The notes under the pieces: model-generated
The model's database searches: none
What the model was told of the DNA's origin: nothing
The model's input: only the letters and a program-made list of their open reading frames with translations
Program-made: the position numbers and the translations under genes
Origin: Gammaproteobacteria bacterium
GTDB taxonomy: Bacteria > Pseudomonadota > Gammaproteobacteria > Nitrosococcales > Methylophagaceae
NCBI GenBank assembly: GCA_029882915.1
Contig: JAOUJZ010000005.1
Span: 1 to 64,000, forward strand
Direction: 5' to 3'
DNA: 64,000 nt
Shown here: positions 30,702 to 40,157 of the stretch, in pieces
Numbering within the stretch: the first letter of the stretch is position 1
Layout of the letters: each line of letters begins with the position of its first letter

Positions 30702-30740
30702 ATAAATCAAAGCCTCATCTCACTATCGTGGGTTGGGGCT
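30702..30740 (+). repeat. Left copy of an imperfect repeat flanking the cbb locus
   Basis: The stretch ATAAATCAAAGCCTCATC followed by TCACTATCGTGGGTTGGGGCT matches 37631-37670 (ATAAATTAAAGCCCCATC, then GCTCACTAACGTAGATCGGGCT) in the same orientation. By hand alignment 32 columns are identical, six differ and three bases are gapped. It starts two bases after the tRNA-Ile CCA end. Confidence 0.6.
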
Positions 30741-30745
30741 TTTTT
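30709..30745 (+). terminator. Terminator after rpoD / tRNA-Ile
   Basis: The stem AAGCCTCA-T-CTCAC / GTGGG-T-TGGGGCTT has 13 pairs with one internal mismatch and a TATC loop, followed by TTTTTT. A closely similar element lies behind cbbO (37641-37680). Confidence 0.92.
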
Positions 30746-30795
30746 ATATGTAACAAATCAGTAGAGCGTCTTGTAGTTTTAATTTTTATTTATAA

Positions 30796-31707
30796 TCAAC
30801 TATTAGAGATTTGAGAGATGGTTCTATTCTCTTTAAGTATGTAGTCAAGAAAAGTTTTGGCTACCAGAGATAGTTTTTTGCCTTTTAGGCGAACAGCGTA
30901 CCAAGGGCGTTTTATTGGAAAACCTTCAACATCTAATATAACTAGTTTATTAGCCGCTTGTTCAAGTTGGATGCTGTGTAATGAGATCACGGCAATACCT
31001 AGACCGGCCATAACCCCCTGCTTAATGGCTTCACTACTACCTAATTCCATATAAGGCATAACCTCTAGTCCCTGTTTTGCTAGCATGCGCTCAAAAAGCA
31101 TGCGAGTACCTGAGCCGATTTCACGTTCTAGAAAGCGCTCCTGAAGTAGATCCGTTAAAGCTATTTTCTTTCTTTTGGCCAAAGGGTGATTGGGGTGTGC
31201 AATAGGTACAAGAATATTTTCTAAAAAAGGAGAGGTTTCTAATTTGTCATCCTCAAGAATTTGACCCATCACAACAAAATCAACTTCATTACTATATAAG
31301 CGTTGAATCACTTTGGCACGATTAGTAAAGGTTAATTTGGGTTCGACATCAGGATGTTCGGCCAAAAAACTACCAAGCAGGTGAGGCATGAAATATTTAG
31401 TGGTTGAAACGACAGAAAGTTTTAATAGGCCCTTTACTTCACCTTGTAAGGTTTCAATTGAAGTTTTTAGCTCTTCGACTCGTGCCAGAATGTCTCGTGA
31501 TGCTTCATACATGCTACTTCCAGCCGCAGTTGGAAATACTTTTTTTCCGACCAATTCAAAAAGAGGTACTCCAACTTGATTTTCAAGCCGTTTGATTTGG
31601 ATTGATACAGCAGGCTGTGTAAGATGTAATTCTTTTGCGGCACGCGTGTAACTTGAATTTCTTGAAACGGCCTCAAAGAGTTTTAGTTGCTGTAAAGTAA
31701 AGTGCAT
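30796..31707 (-). CDS. cbbR: LysR-type regulator of the Calvin-cycle operon, CbbR
   Basis: 303 residues with the LysR winged helix (LQQLKLFEAVSRNSSYTRAA, LTQPAVSIQIKRLE) and a periplasmic-binding-like sensor domain containing LLKLSVVSTTKYFMPHLL and SEAIKQGVMAGLGIAV. It is divergent from cbbL across a 194-base gap, the standard place of CbbR, which activates cbb operons in response to metabolites such as NADPH or phosphorylated intermediates. Identification rests on sequence type plus position. Confidence 0.92.
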   Translation of the reverse strand: MHFTLQQLKLFEAVSRNSSYTRAAKELHLTQPAVSIQIKRLENQVGVPLFELVGKKVFPTAAGSSMYEASRDILARVEELKTSIETLQGEVKGLLKLSVVSTTKYFMPHLLGSFLAEHPDVEPKLTFTNRAKVIQRLYSNEVDFVVMGQILEDDKLETSPFLENILVPIAHPNHPLAKRKKIALTDLLQERFLEREIGSGTRMLFERMLAKQGLEVMPYMELGSSEAIKQGVMAGLGIAVISLHSIQLEQAANKLVILDVEGFPIKRPWYAVRLKGKKLSLVAKTFLDYILKENRTISQISNS

Positions 31708-31740
31708 ATCAAAGTTAGTATAAACAAATGTATATGTATT

Positions 31741-31786
31741 TTATAACATAAATTAATTTTTATTAATGATTATTTGTGTTTATAGT
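31741..31786 (+). promoter_or_regulatory. cbbR-cbbL control region with CbbR-type palindromes
   Basis: Two AT-rich dyads stand in the divergent gap: TTAT-aac-ATAA (31741-31751) and ATTAAT-TTTT-ATTAAT (31752-31767), the latter containing the LysR T-N11-A pattern (T31753, A31765). A -10-like TATAGT follows at 31781-31786 without a good -35 box, as expected for an activator-dependent promoter. The role is inferred from position and symmetry. Confidence 0.4.
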
Positions 31787-31901
31787 ATATATGGCTGAGA
31801 GGTTAGCGAATGCAGGCACAACTTACCGAGCTAGCAAAATAAATTTTGATATGAATGGAATTCACCATTCAACCATCATAAATAAATAGAGGACGCGAGT
31901 A

Positions 31902-33323
31902 ATGGCGGAAAATAAATATAACGCAGGTGTAAAAGAGTATCGAGAAACTTACTGGATGCCAGAATATACCCCTAAAGATACAGATATTTTGGCATGTTTC
32001 AAGATTGTCCCACAAGATGGAGTCCCTCGTGAAGAGGTAGCGGCAGCTGTTGCAGCTGAATCTTCAACAGGAACATGGACAACAGTATGGACTGACTTGT
32101 TAACGGATCTCGACTACTACAAAGGTCGAGCCTACGCGATTGAGGATGTTCCAGGTGACGATACTTCATTCTATGCATTCGTGGCTTACCCTATCGATTT
32201 ATTTGAAGAAGGATCAGTGGTCAACGTAATGACATCATTGGTCGGTAACGTATTTGGTTTTAAAGCCCTACGAGCGCTTCGACTAGAAGACATTCGCTTC
32301 CCGGTTGCCTATGTAATGACCTGTAATGGACCACCTCAAGGTATCCAAGTTGAACGAGACATTCTGAACAAGTATGGTCGTCCTCTTTTGGGTTGTACGA
32401 TCAAACCTAAATTGGGTCTGTCAGCTAAAAACTATGGCCGCGCATGTTATGAAGGCCTACGTGGCGGTTTGGACTTCACAAAAGATGATGAAAACGTAAA
32501 CTCACAGCCGTTCATGCGCTGGCGTCATCGCTTTGATTTCGTAATGGAAGCTATTCACAAAGCTGAAGCTGAAACTGGTGAACGAAAAGGTCACTATTTG
32601 AATGTAACAGCACCAACATCTGACGAAATGATGAGACGTGCTGAATATGCGAAAGAAATCGGCGCACCAATCATTATGCATGACTACCTGACAGGTGGTT
32701 TATCAGCGAACACACAATTAGCACAATGGTGTCAGGATAACGGTATGCTTCTGCATATCCATAGAGCGATGCATGCTGTATTGGACAGAAACCCGCACCA
32801 TGGTATCCACTTCCGTGTTTTGACTAAGATCTTACGCCTGTCAGGTGGTGACCATCTGCATTCAGGTACCGTTGTAGGTAAGTTGGAAGGTGATCGTGAT
32901 GCGACCTTAGGTTGGATCGATCTAATGCGTGATTCTTATATCAAAGAGGATCGTTCACGCGGTATCTTCTTTGATCAAGATTGGGGCTCAATGCCAGGTG
33001 TAATTCCTGTCGCATCAGGTGGTATCCATGTTTGGCATATGCCTGCGTTGGTGAGCATCTTTGGTGATGATTCTGTTCTACAGTTTGGTGGTGGTACGTT
33101 AGGTCACCCTTGGGGTAATGCAGCGGGCGCAGCAGCAAACCGTGTTGCAGTAGAAGCGTGTGTTGAGGCTCGTAACCGAGGCGTAGAGTTAGAAAAAGAA
33201 GGTAAAGAAATTCTAACTGCAGCAGCTAAGCACAGCCCTGAGTTGAAGACAGCAATGGAAACCTGGAAAGAAATTAAATTCGAGTTTGATACGGTTGATA
33301 AGTTAGACGTTTCTCATAAATAA
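31902..33323 (+). CDS. cbbL: Ribulose-bisphosphate carboxylase large subunit, form I
   Basis: 473 residues of RuBisCO, which fixes CO2 onto ribulose-1,5-bisphosphate. Catalytic residues are in place (spinach numbering is seven higher): K168 in [11 protein letters not shown], the carbamylated K194 in [16 protein letters not shown]287 in HIHRAMHAV and loop-6 K327 in VVGKLEGDR. The sequence type is form I of the proteobacterial IA kind. With cbbQ/cbbO downstream and no carboxysome genes seen, it fits the non-carboxysomal IAq arrangement. AGAGGA stands before the ATG. Confidence 0.98.
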   Translation: MAENKYNAGVKEYRETYWMPEYTPKDTDILACFKIVPQDGVPREEVAAAVAAESSTGTWTTVWTDLLTDLDYYKGRAYAIEDVPGDDTSFYAFVAYPIDLFEEGSVVNVMTSLVGNVFGFKALRALRLEDIRFPVAYVMTCNGPPQGIQVERDILNKYGRPLLGCTIKPKLGLSAKNYGRACYEGLRGGLDFTKDDENVNSQPFMRWRHRFDFVMEAIHKAEAETGERKGHYLNVTAPTSDEMMRRAEYAKEIGAPIIMHDYLTGGLSANTQLAQWCQDNGMLLHIHRAMHAVLDRNPHHGIHFRVLTKILRLSGGDHLHSGTVVGKLEGDRDATLGWIDLMRDSYIKEDRSRGIFFDQDWGSMPGVIPVASGGIHVWHMPALVSIFGDDSVLQFGGGTLGHPWGNAAGAAANRVAVEACVEARNRGVELEKEGKEILTAAAKHSPELKTAMETWKEIKFEFDTVDKLDVSHK

Positions 33324-33373
33324 GACTGACCTTTAATTGTACGAATTTAAGAATTATATTTGGAGTAAACACC

Positions 33374-33730
33374 ATGAGTGATATGCAAGATTACAAATCA
33401 AGCCTGAGTGACACAACGAGTCGCAAGTTTGAAACATTTTCATACTTGCCTGCAATGACCAGCGAACAGATCCGCCAACAGATTGAGTACGTGGTCAGTA
33501 AGGGTTGGAATCCTGGTATTGAGCACACTGAACCAGAAAATGCACGAAGCAACTACTGGTACATGTGGAAACTACCAATGTTTGGTGAGACAGATGTTGA
33601 TGCCATATTAGCTGAGGTTGAAAACTGCCATAAGGCACATCCTGATAACCATGTTCGTTTGTTGGGGTTTGATAACTTCAAACAATCAGCAGGCGCATCT
33701 ATGGTTATTTATCGTGGTAAAACAGTTTAA
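33374..33730 (+). CDS. cbbS: Ribulose-bisphosphate carboxylase small subunit
   Basis: 118 residues. Conserved parts are [20 protein letters not shown] near the N-terminus, [15 protein letters not shown], and [12 protein letters not shown] at the C-terminus. It completes the L8S8 form I enzyme. GGAG stands before the ATG, 50 bases after cbbL. A strong hairpin follows 23 bases after its stop. Confidence 0.98.
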   Translation: MSDMQDYKSSLSDTTSRKFETFSYLPAMTSEQIRQQIEYVVSKGWNPGIEHTEPENARSNYWYMWKLPMFGETDVDAILAEVENCHKAHPDNHVRLLGFDNFKQSAGASMVIYRGKTV

Positions 33731-33752
33731 CTCCACAATAGTTGACGCTATT

Positions 33753-33779
33753 AAAGCCCTCGACAAAGTCGAGGGCTTT
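33753..33779 (+). terminator. Perfect 12-bp hairpin behind cbbS, inside the cbb operon
   Basis: AAAGCCCTCGAC (33753-33764) pairs perfectly with GTCGAGGGCTTT (33768-33779) around an AAA loop. Only three T are present and CACT follows, so it is more likely a partial terminator or an mRNA-stabilising end than a full stop. Confidence 0.75.
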
Positions 33780-33795
33780 CACTAAAAAGAAAGCT

Positions 33796-34107
33796 ATGAA
33801 TAAACCAGATACATATGTAGGAATTGATAATGACATCAATGGTAGTATGACGACCATTGGTAAAATTATTCGAGATGCTTGGGTATTTGAGCTTATTCCT
33901 GAAACTGAAACATGCAAGGGCTGGAATTTGGCAGGGATTGATGCATTATTGCAAAAATTGAATGCCGAATGGGATAAATATGACTGCCTGGTTAGCCATT
34001 TGCCTGAGGCTTTATTTGACCGTCACCAACGGATTCATGGTGAAGCTATCGCTAAAGCAAAAGCTGAAGGATGGTCTGGCGAATTTGAGACAGAAGACGA
34101 AACGTAG
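33796..34107 (+). CDS. Small cbb-operon protein of unknown function
   Basis: A 103-residue acidic protein between cbbS and cbbQ that I do not recognise as a named family. The N-terminus reads YVGIDNDINGSMTTIGKII; then DAWVFELIPETETCKGW, a helical stretch (ALLQKLNAEWDKYDCLVSHLPEAL) and an acidic tail ending EFETEDET. No signal peptide or membrane helix. The frame is open further upstream through the hairpin (from a TTG at 33742), but the ATG at 33796 gives a compact start. Same strand and tight spacing with cbbQ (46 bases) make it part of the operon; a role with RuBisCO or its activase is an inference from position only. Confidence 0.75.
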   Translation: MNKPDTYVGIDNDINGSMTTIGKIIRDAWVFELIPETETCKGWNLAGIDALLQKLNAEWDKYDCLVSHLPEALFDRHQRIHGEAIAKAKAEGWSGEFETEDET

Positions 34108-34153
34108 TTAGCCAGTTTGTTTCGGGGTTTCAGAAGAAAATCAAAGGTGAGCT

Positions 34154-34966
34154 ATGTCCACAAATAAAGATCAACAGCAATACATCATAGAAAACGAACC
34201 ATACTATCAACCAGTAGCAGATGAGATCGAGCGCTATGAAGCGGCCTATCATGTGCGAATGCCGATGATGTTAAAAGGGCCTACAGGTTGTGGTAAATCG
34301 CGATTTGTTGAATATATGGCGTATAGATTGGGCAAACCATTGATTACGGTTGCTTGTAATGAAGACATGACAGCTTCAGATCTTGTTGGCCGTTTTTTGT
34401 TGGATAAAGATGGCACTAAATGGCAGGATGGCCCTCTGACAACGGCAGCAAGAATAGGAGCAATCTGTTATTTGGATGAAGTCGTTGAGGCTCGTCAGGA
34501 TACCACCGTTGTTATTCATCCATTGACGGACCATCGACGCAGTTTGCCGCTAGATAAAAAAGGGGAACTGATCACTGCGCATGACGATTTTCAATTAGTA
34601 ATTTCCTATAACCCGGGCTATCAAAGCTTGATGAAAGACCTGAAGCAATCAACCAAGCAGCGTTTCGGAGGCTTGGACTTTGATTATCCAGCAGAAGATT
34701 TAGAAGTTGATATTGTTGCCAAAGAGTCTGGGGTAGACAGGCCAACAGCAGAAAAATTGGTCCAGATTGCTCATCGCGCCCGTAATTTAAAAGGCCATGG
34801 CCTTGATGAAGGTATTTCAACGCGTCTGCTGGTATATGCAGGCCAGCTTATAGCAAAAGGACTTTCTGCCGAGGCAGCATGCAGTATGACAATGGTAACT
34901 CCTCTGACTGATGACAGTGATATGCGCGACACATTGAACGCTGCGGTTCAGACGTTCTTTGGCTAA
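34154..34966 (+). CDS. cbbQ: RuBisCO activase AAA+ subunit CbbQ
   Basis: 270 residues of the MoxR-type AAA+ family. Walker A is [11 protein letters not shown] (about residues 41-51), Walker B is [10 protein letters not shown] (about 101-110), and sensor-like [12 protein letters not shown] follows. With CbbO it forms a ring motor that removes inhibitory sugar phosphates from form I RuBisCO. AAAGGTGAG gives a strong ribosome site. Confidence 0.95.
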   Translation: MSTNKDQQQYIIENEPYYQPVADEIERYEAAYHVRMPMMLKGPTGCGKSRFVEYMAYRLGKPLITVACNEDMTASDLVGRFLLDKDGTKWQDGPLTTAARIGAICYLDEVVEARQDTTVVIHPLTDHRRSLPLDKKGELITAHDDFQLVISYNPGYQSLMKDLKQSTKQRFGGLDFDYPAEDLEVDIVAKESGVDRPTAEKLVQIAHRARNLKGHGLDEGISTRLLVYAGQLIAKGLSAEAACSMTMVTPLTDDSDMRDTLNAAVQTFFG

Positions 34967-35042
34967 GAGTTAAAAGCAGCGCAATAGAAGCCGCTATGGT
35001 TTCTGTTGCAGTTTAATTAACTCAAGTGAAGGTGTATTGGCT

Positions 35043-37397
35043 ATGAGCATCCAACTGGAAGATTACCGAGAGTTTCTGGAGGAGTCAGCTCCTGTGGTGC
35101 GTGATGTACTGGAGGCAAGCTTTCAAGAGGCGGCTCGTGTTATGTCACCAGCGGGGTTGGATGACTATATAAACGGTGCTAAGGCTTTATCTGGCCTTGG
35201 TCGTGGCAGCGATTTGGTTGTGTCGTATCTTCAAGAAGTCCCACTGGTGGTAAAAGAGTGTGGAGAAGATGTTATTCCTGATATTTTAACGTCTGCAATG
35301 AAGCTATCTTCCATGACCTCTGGCGAAGTTATTTCCTTACTGTTTAACAGTTTACCCACTGCCGCAAAAAACCTCGGCGATGCTCAGTTATTGCGAGGCT
35401 ACCTTACTTTCATCCATCAATTGGCCTCCACAGCGGCTCGCGGCCTGCGCCCGATGTTAAATCATATTGATGAATTATTATCAAAACTCACATTAAGTGG
35501 TTTACGTCGTTGGGCTAACTTTGGTGCTCAGGCTTATCGACGTGACTTTGCCAATTTAAATGCTTATTTTAATCTGGAGACGGCGGATTCCAGAGCGATG
35601 TTGCAAAAAGAACGTCGTGGTGTTTTGTTTATTAAAGTGCAAAGAAAGTTGAATTTTTACTTACGAGCATTATGGGGACGTGATTTCTTTTTACGCCCGA
35701 CAGGCGCTGATTACACTGATTTTCGACCATATATTGAGCATCGAATTATGCATATGCCTGATGCGGTCGACAATATTGAACAGCAAGACAATACAATCGC
35801 TGGCCTAGAGCTATATAGGGCGACAGCAGCCCATATGGCAGCCCACATGTGTTATTCCACATCGCCGATCAGTGCCGAGCAACTTAGTCCGGCGCAAATG
35901 TTTTTTATTGGGTTTATGGAGGATGCCCGAGTTGAGTATAAGGCGATAAAAGATTTTCCCGGTTTAAAAAGCTTATGGAAATCATTGCTTGTTGTCGACA
36001 AAGACAATGACGCTGAACATGAAACGGTGCCGGTTCTGGAGCACGTGGCATTGATGCTGCTTGATAGCTCAGCTTCATCAGATGATGAAGAGCTGAATGA
36101 ATTTACTGCCAAGTTCCATGCTGAAATTGCACAGCAGCAAGATAACAATCAGTCATCCTGGCAATTGGGTCTGGAATTATTTAATTTATTTGCCGGTCGT
36201 AAAGCAGTTCCTAGTCTTCGTATTTTGGAACGTATTCGTATTCCATACCGAGATGATAATCGTTACGTCTGGGAGTTTGAGGAGTTTGCCTGGGATGCGG
36301 AAGTAGACTATGTACCAGCTAGCCAGCGCCAAGTACGTAGAAATGTCAGCGCGATTGAAATGGCAAATGAAGTTGATTGTGAACTTGCTGGTGATGATGC
36401 TCAGGAAGTATGGATCTGTTCTACTGAAATGCGTCCTTATGAAGATGACCTTACGGATGATACAAAAAGCTTTAATGAGATGTGGGGTAAAGAACCGGTA
36501 TCGGAACCCTTTCGTTATCAAGAATGGGATTATCAAATTCAGTTGCACCGCCCTGATTGGGCCACAGTCTATGAACGTAGACAACCCAAAGGTGACGTGG
36601 AAGACATTAATCTCATATTAGAAAACTATAAGCCTGTCACACACCGGATAAAACAAATTATCGATCTGCTGACGCCAGAGGGCGTGCAACGCATTCGTAA
36701 TATGGAAGATGGCGACGAAATTGATCTCAATGCCGCCATTGATGCAATGATAGCGATTCGTATGGGTGATCAACCTAATTCACGGATTACCATGCGTAAT
36801 GTACTCAAAAGCCGAGACTTGTCTGTCGTGGTATTAATGGATTTATCAGAATCAACCAATGAAACCATTAATGGATCAGATAAAACGGTTTTACAGTTAA
36901 CGCGTGAGGCAGCAACATTAGTGTCAACGGCAATCAATGGAATTGGTGATCCTTTTGCGGTTCATGGGTTTGCATCAGACGGCCGTCATGACATCCAATA
37001 TTATCGTTTTAAAGATTTTAACCAGCATTTTAATGATGAAGCCAAGTCACGACTAGCGGGAATGAAGGGTGGCCTGTCTACTCGTATGGGGGCAGCATTG
37101 AGACATGCGGGATATCACTTATCTAAACAACAAGAACGTCGAAAACTCATACTGTTAGTTACTGATGGTGAACCAGCAGATATTGATGAACGCGATCCTC
37201 AGCATTTACGCCATGACACAAAAAAAGCAGTAGAAGAGCTTTATAGTCAAGGCATCTTAACGTACTGCTTAACCCTTGACCTAAATGCAGATGACTATGT
37301 GAAACGTATTTTTGGTATGAATAATTATACGATTATTGATAATGTCGACCGTCTCCCAGAGCAACTGCCAACACTGTTTGCAAGCCTGACAAGGTAA
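35043..37397 (+). CDS. cbbO: RuBisCO activase adaptor CbbO with von Willebrand A domain
   Basis: 784 residues. The long N-terminal part is helical. The C-terminal third is a von Willebrand factor A domain with the MIDAS motif DLSES (in VVLMDLSESTNET, about residue 600), followed by STRMGAALRHAG and LLVTDGEPADID. In the CbbQO activase the MIDAS recruits the RuBisCO large subunit to the CbbQ ring. I chose the ATG at 35043, with AAGG ten bases upstream, over a TTG at 35037. Last gene of the operon. Confidence 0.95.
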   Translation: MSIQLEDYREFLEESAPVVRDVLEASFQEAARVMSPAGLDDYINGAKALSGLGRGSDLVVSYLQEVPLVVKECGEDVIPDILTSAMKLSSMTSGEVISLLFNSLPTAAKNLGDAQLLRGYLTFIHQLASTAARGLRPMLNHIDELLSKLTLSGLRRWANFGAQAYRRDFANLNAYFNLETADSRAMLQKERRGVLFIKVQRKLNFYLRALWGRDFFLRPTGADYTDFRPYIEHRIMHMPDAVDNIEQQDNTIAGLELYRATAAHMAAHMCYSTSPISAEQLSPAQMFFIGFMEDARVEYKAIKDFPGLKSLWKSLLVVDKDNDAEHETVPVLEHVALMLLDSSASSDDEELNEFTAKFHAEIAQQQDNNQSSWQLGLELFNLFAGRKAVPSLRILERIRIPYRDDNRYVWEFEEFAWDAEVDYVPASQRQVRRNVSAIEMANEVDCELAGDDAQEVWICSTEMRPYEDDLTDDTKSFNEMWGKEPVSEPFRYQEWDYQIQLHRPDWATVYERRQPKGDVEDINLILENYKPVTHRIKQIIDLLTPEGVQRIRNMEDGDEIDLNAAIDAMIAIRMGDQPNSRITMRNVLKSRDLSVVVLMDLSESTNETINGSDKTVLQLTREAATLVSTAINGIGDPFAVHGFASDGRHDIQYYRFKDFNQHFNDEAKSRLAGMKGGLSTRMGAALRHAGYHLSKQQERRKLILLVTDGEPADIDERDPQHLRHDTKKAVEELYSQGILTYCLTLDLNADDYVKRIFGMNNYTIIDNVDRLPEQLPTLFASLTR

Positions 37398-37630
37398 TCA
37401 AAAAGCAGTGTGTCAATATACGAGCAAATAATCTGGACACAAAAAGACTTTCTAAGTTGGCTATAAAAGCGCTTATATCGGGCAATAAAATACAGCTTGG
37501 AAGCATAGAGTGCTTAGGCTTACACATATAGGGTTGCGTGATTTTTCATTCTTAACTTCCAGAAACATACTGCCTGAGTTGAATCTATAGTATCTTTTTC
37601 TCAGAGCTTAATGCTCAATCAGTCGAACTT

Positions 37631-37670
37631 ATAAATTAAAGCCCCATCGCTCACTAACGTAGATCGGGCT
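37631..37670 (+). repeat. Right copy of the imperfect repeat flanking the cbb locus
   Basis: Same orientation and order of blocks as 30702-30740: ATAAATTAAAGCCCCATC, then GCTCACTA, CGT, GGGCT. It lies about 230 bases after the cbbO stop. Confidence 0.6.
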
Positions 37671-37680
37671 CTTCTTTTTT
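37641..37680 (+). terminator. Probable terminator of the cbb operon
   Basis: GCCCCATC and GATCGGGC pair (eight positions, one mismatch) around a 13-base loop, followed by CTTCTTTTTT. Confidence 0.65.
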
Positions 37681-37857
37681 AACTCGTAGATTTCTCACAT
37701 CATTTTGGCTTGAATAATTTTAGTGACTGCAGTCATAAAATGAGACTTGGCTAACAATTTTAAAATTAAAGTTGTTTGTGGCTTTCATTTTTAAGAAGCC
37801 CTTAAGTTTCACATGATAGTATTCATAATTTAGTAATTGTAAGAATATAAAAGAATA

Positions 37858-39975
37858 ATGGTTTTACTTTATCGGTTGCTGCCCATCTTTGTTTTGTCAG
37901 CAGGGCTGACGGCAACATTTTTTACTCATTCATTTTTGGAGAGAGAGTCAGGTTTAGAAAGCAGAGCTAGATTTGTTGAGGCGAGCCAAATCAGAATCAA
38001 CGCTGTTAAACAACTTCTTCATGATGTTGATGGATCGTTACTGGCTATTAAGGCTTTTTTTGACGCATCGCAATCTGTTTCAAAAGAGGAATTTAAGTCG
38101 TTTACACTTCCACTATTGAAGAATAACCAGTCAATCCTGACTTTATCATGGAGCGAAATAAAGCCGAATGATAAAAGCAATAATAACAACCCAAGCTCTC
38201 CATCAGTTCACGACATTATTTTTTTTGATGCTGCATTACAGGGCGGTAATACAGAATTCAATGATTGGTTATCTTCAAACTTCTATCGTATACAGGAGGC
38301 CATGACAGATGGCGAAAATAGGCTTGTCTTTCACTTGAAAGAAAGGGGGGGAGCTGATGAGATGGTAGTTGTTCTGCCAACAGTTACCAAGACTATGAGA
38401 AGCGGCAATACAATAAGCGTTAAAGGTTTTGCAATGATGAAAATAAACCTGGCTTCTCTTATGAGTCAAGCATTGGCTTCTATCCCACCTGCCGGCATTC
38501 ATCTTGACCTAAAAAATAAGAATGAATTAGTTGGCCGCCATATCTCTCGTCATGAAAAGAAGCATGGTTCACGAATTCAGTCAAATGATGAAAGGTTGAT
38601 ATACCAAGAGCCGTTGGAATTTTCAGGCAATGAATGGACTATAGTTTCTAGGGGTATTAATAGTGTTTTTTATCCTAAACATAGTCTCAAAAATCATACA
38701 GCTCTGTATGTTGGGGCGTTAATAAGCTGTTTGATTGCAATAATCAGCTATGTCATGATTAATCGACATATTTATATTCTTAATATGGTGAAGGAAAAAA
38801 CAAGTGAGCTAAATAAGGCGCATTTGAAGGTAACAAAATATTCAAAAAATTTAGAACAAGAATTAAATAAAAGAGCGCAGGAGTTAATCTATCAACAAAG
38901 AGCCCTTGATCAGCACGCAATCGTCAGCATTGCTAATGTTAAAGGTGATATTACTTATGTTAATGATAAGTTTATCGAGATTAGTCAATTCTCAGAAAAT
39001 GAGCTGCTCGGAAAAAACCACCGTGTTATTAAGTCAGATTTTCACCCCAATTCATTCTATAAAGAAATGTGGCATACCATTGCCAATGGTGATGTTTGGA
39101 CAGGCGAAATTAAAAACCAAGCGAAAGATGGTACTCACTATTGGATGGAAGCAACCATCGTTCCCTTCTTAAATGATCAAGGTAAGCCAGAGAAGTATAT
39201 TAGTATTCGTACAGATATTACGCATATAAAGACTATTGAGGAAGCATTGCTTGTATCAAAAGAAAATGCTGAGAGAGCCAATAAAGTAAAGTCGGAATTT
39301 GTTTCTGCAATGAGTCATGAGCTGCGTACACCGCTAAATTCAATTTTAGGTTTTAGCCAATTACTAGAAAGTGACACGCAAACTCCTCTTACAGAAGATC
39401 AAAAAGAGAGCGTTGGTTATATCATTAATGGAGGGCAGCATTTGCTGGACTTAGTCAATCAGGTTCTAGATCTATCCACAATAGAGGATGGCTCATTAGA
39501 TCTTTCTATTACAGAAGTTCCGATACGAAATGCAGTTAATGATGTTCTTTCTTTAATGCATGTAATAAGCAAGAAAGCTAATGTTAAAACTCATGTGTCC
39601 TCAGAGTTAGATCTGTCAGTACAAGCGGATCCCATTAAGCTGAAACAAATATTGTTAAATCTCGTCGGTAATGCAATTAAATATAACAAGGAAGGGGGCT
39701 CTGTTAGTGTTAATTGGTGTGTAGCAGCCAATATGGTGAAGGTTAGTGTTGTCGATACAGGGATAGGCATACCAAAGGAGTTTCACTTCAAACTGTTTAC
39801 TGCATTTAACCGATTGGGACAAGAAAATTCGACGATTGCAGGTACAGGTGTCGGATTGCTAGTAACTAAAAGTCTTGTTGAATTGATGGGTGGAATGATC
39901 GGTTTTGAAAGTGTTGAAGGAAAAGGCAGTACATTTTGGTTTGAATTGCCAATCGAGACAAAACCGTATAGGTAG
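37858..39975 (+). CDS. CHASE-PAS hybrid-free histidine kinase
   Basis: 705 residues: N-terminal membrane helix (about 4-24), periplasmic CHASE sensor domain (about 40-275), second helix (about 282-302), a coiled linker, a PAS domain (about 350-460, with GDVWTGEIKNQAKDGTHYW) and the kinase core. The phospho-accepting His is H487 in MSHELRTPLNSILGF; the ATPase part has NAIKYN, DTGIGIP and GTGVGLLVTKSLVELM. No receiver domain is attached. It should be an inner-membrane sensor for a small extracellular ligand. A paralogue follows directly and no response regulator gene is adjacent. Confidence 0.92.
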   Translation: MVLLYRLLPIFVLSAGLTATFFTHSFLERESGLESRARFVEASQIRINAVKQLLHDVDGSLLAIKAFFDASQSVSKEEFKSFTLPLLKNNQSILTLSWSEIKPNDKSNNNNPSSPSVHDIIFFDAALQGGNTEFNDWLSSNFYRIQEAMTDGENRLVFHLKERGGADEMVVVLPTVTKTMRSGNTISVKGFAMMKINLASLMSQALASIPPAGIHLDLKNKNELVGRHISRHEKKHGSRIQSNDERLIYQEPLEFSGNEWTIVSRGINSVFYPKHSLKNHTALYVGALISCLIAIISYVMINRHIYILNMVKEKTSELNKAHLKVTKYSKNLEQELNKRAQELIYQQRALDQHAIVSIANVKGDITYVNDKFIEISQFSENELLGKNHRVIKSDFHPNSFYKEMWHTIANGDVWTGEIKNQAKDGTHYWMEATIVPFLNDQGKPEKYISIRTDITHIKTIEEALLVSKENAERANKVKSEFVSAMSHELRTPLNSILGFSQLLESDTQTPLTEDQKESVGYIINGGQHLLDLVNQVLDLSTIEDGSLDLSITEVPIRNAVNDVLSLMHVISKKANVKTHVSSELDLSVQADPIKLKQILLNLVGNAIKYNKEGGSVSVNWCVAANMVKVSVVDTGIGIPKEFHFKLFTAFNRLGQENSTIAGTGVGLLVTKSLVELMGGMIGFESVEGKGSTFWFELPIETKPYR

Positions 39976-40157
39976 AGGCGGGCAACATTTAATGACAAGA
40001 GCTACCGTAAGCAATTGAAAAATATAGTGTAAAAACATCCTCCCAGTGTTGACTTCCAGTCTCTCTGAATCTGGAATATAAGTTAAAACAGGATTATTCT
40101 TGTCGATGCGGGAAGTGATACTAATGCCAAATCTTTAAAAGTTATATAATATTTTAT

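Larger units (their letters stand above)
37398..37857. other. 460-base non-coding gap after cbbO
   Basis: No gene-like frame is visible on either strand. It holds the terminator-like repeat at 37631-37680 and, towards the right, an AT-rich stretch that probably carries the promoter of the first histidine kinase. Nothing else was recognised. Confidence 0.6.
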
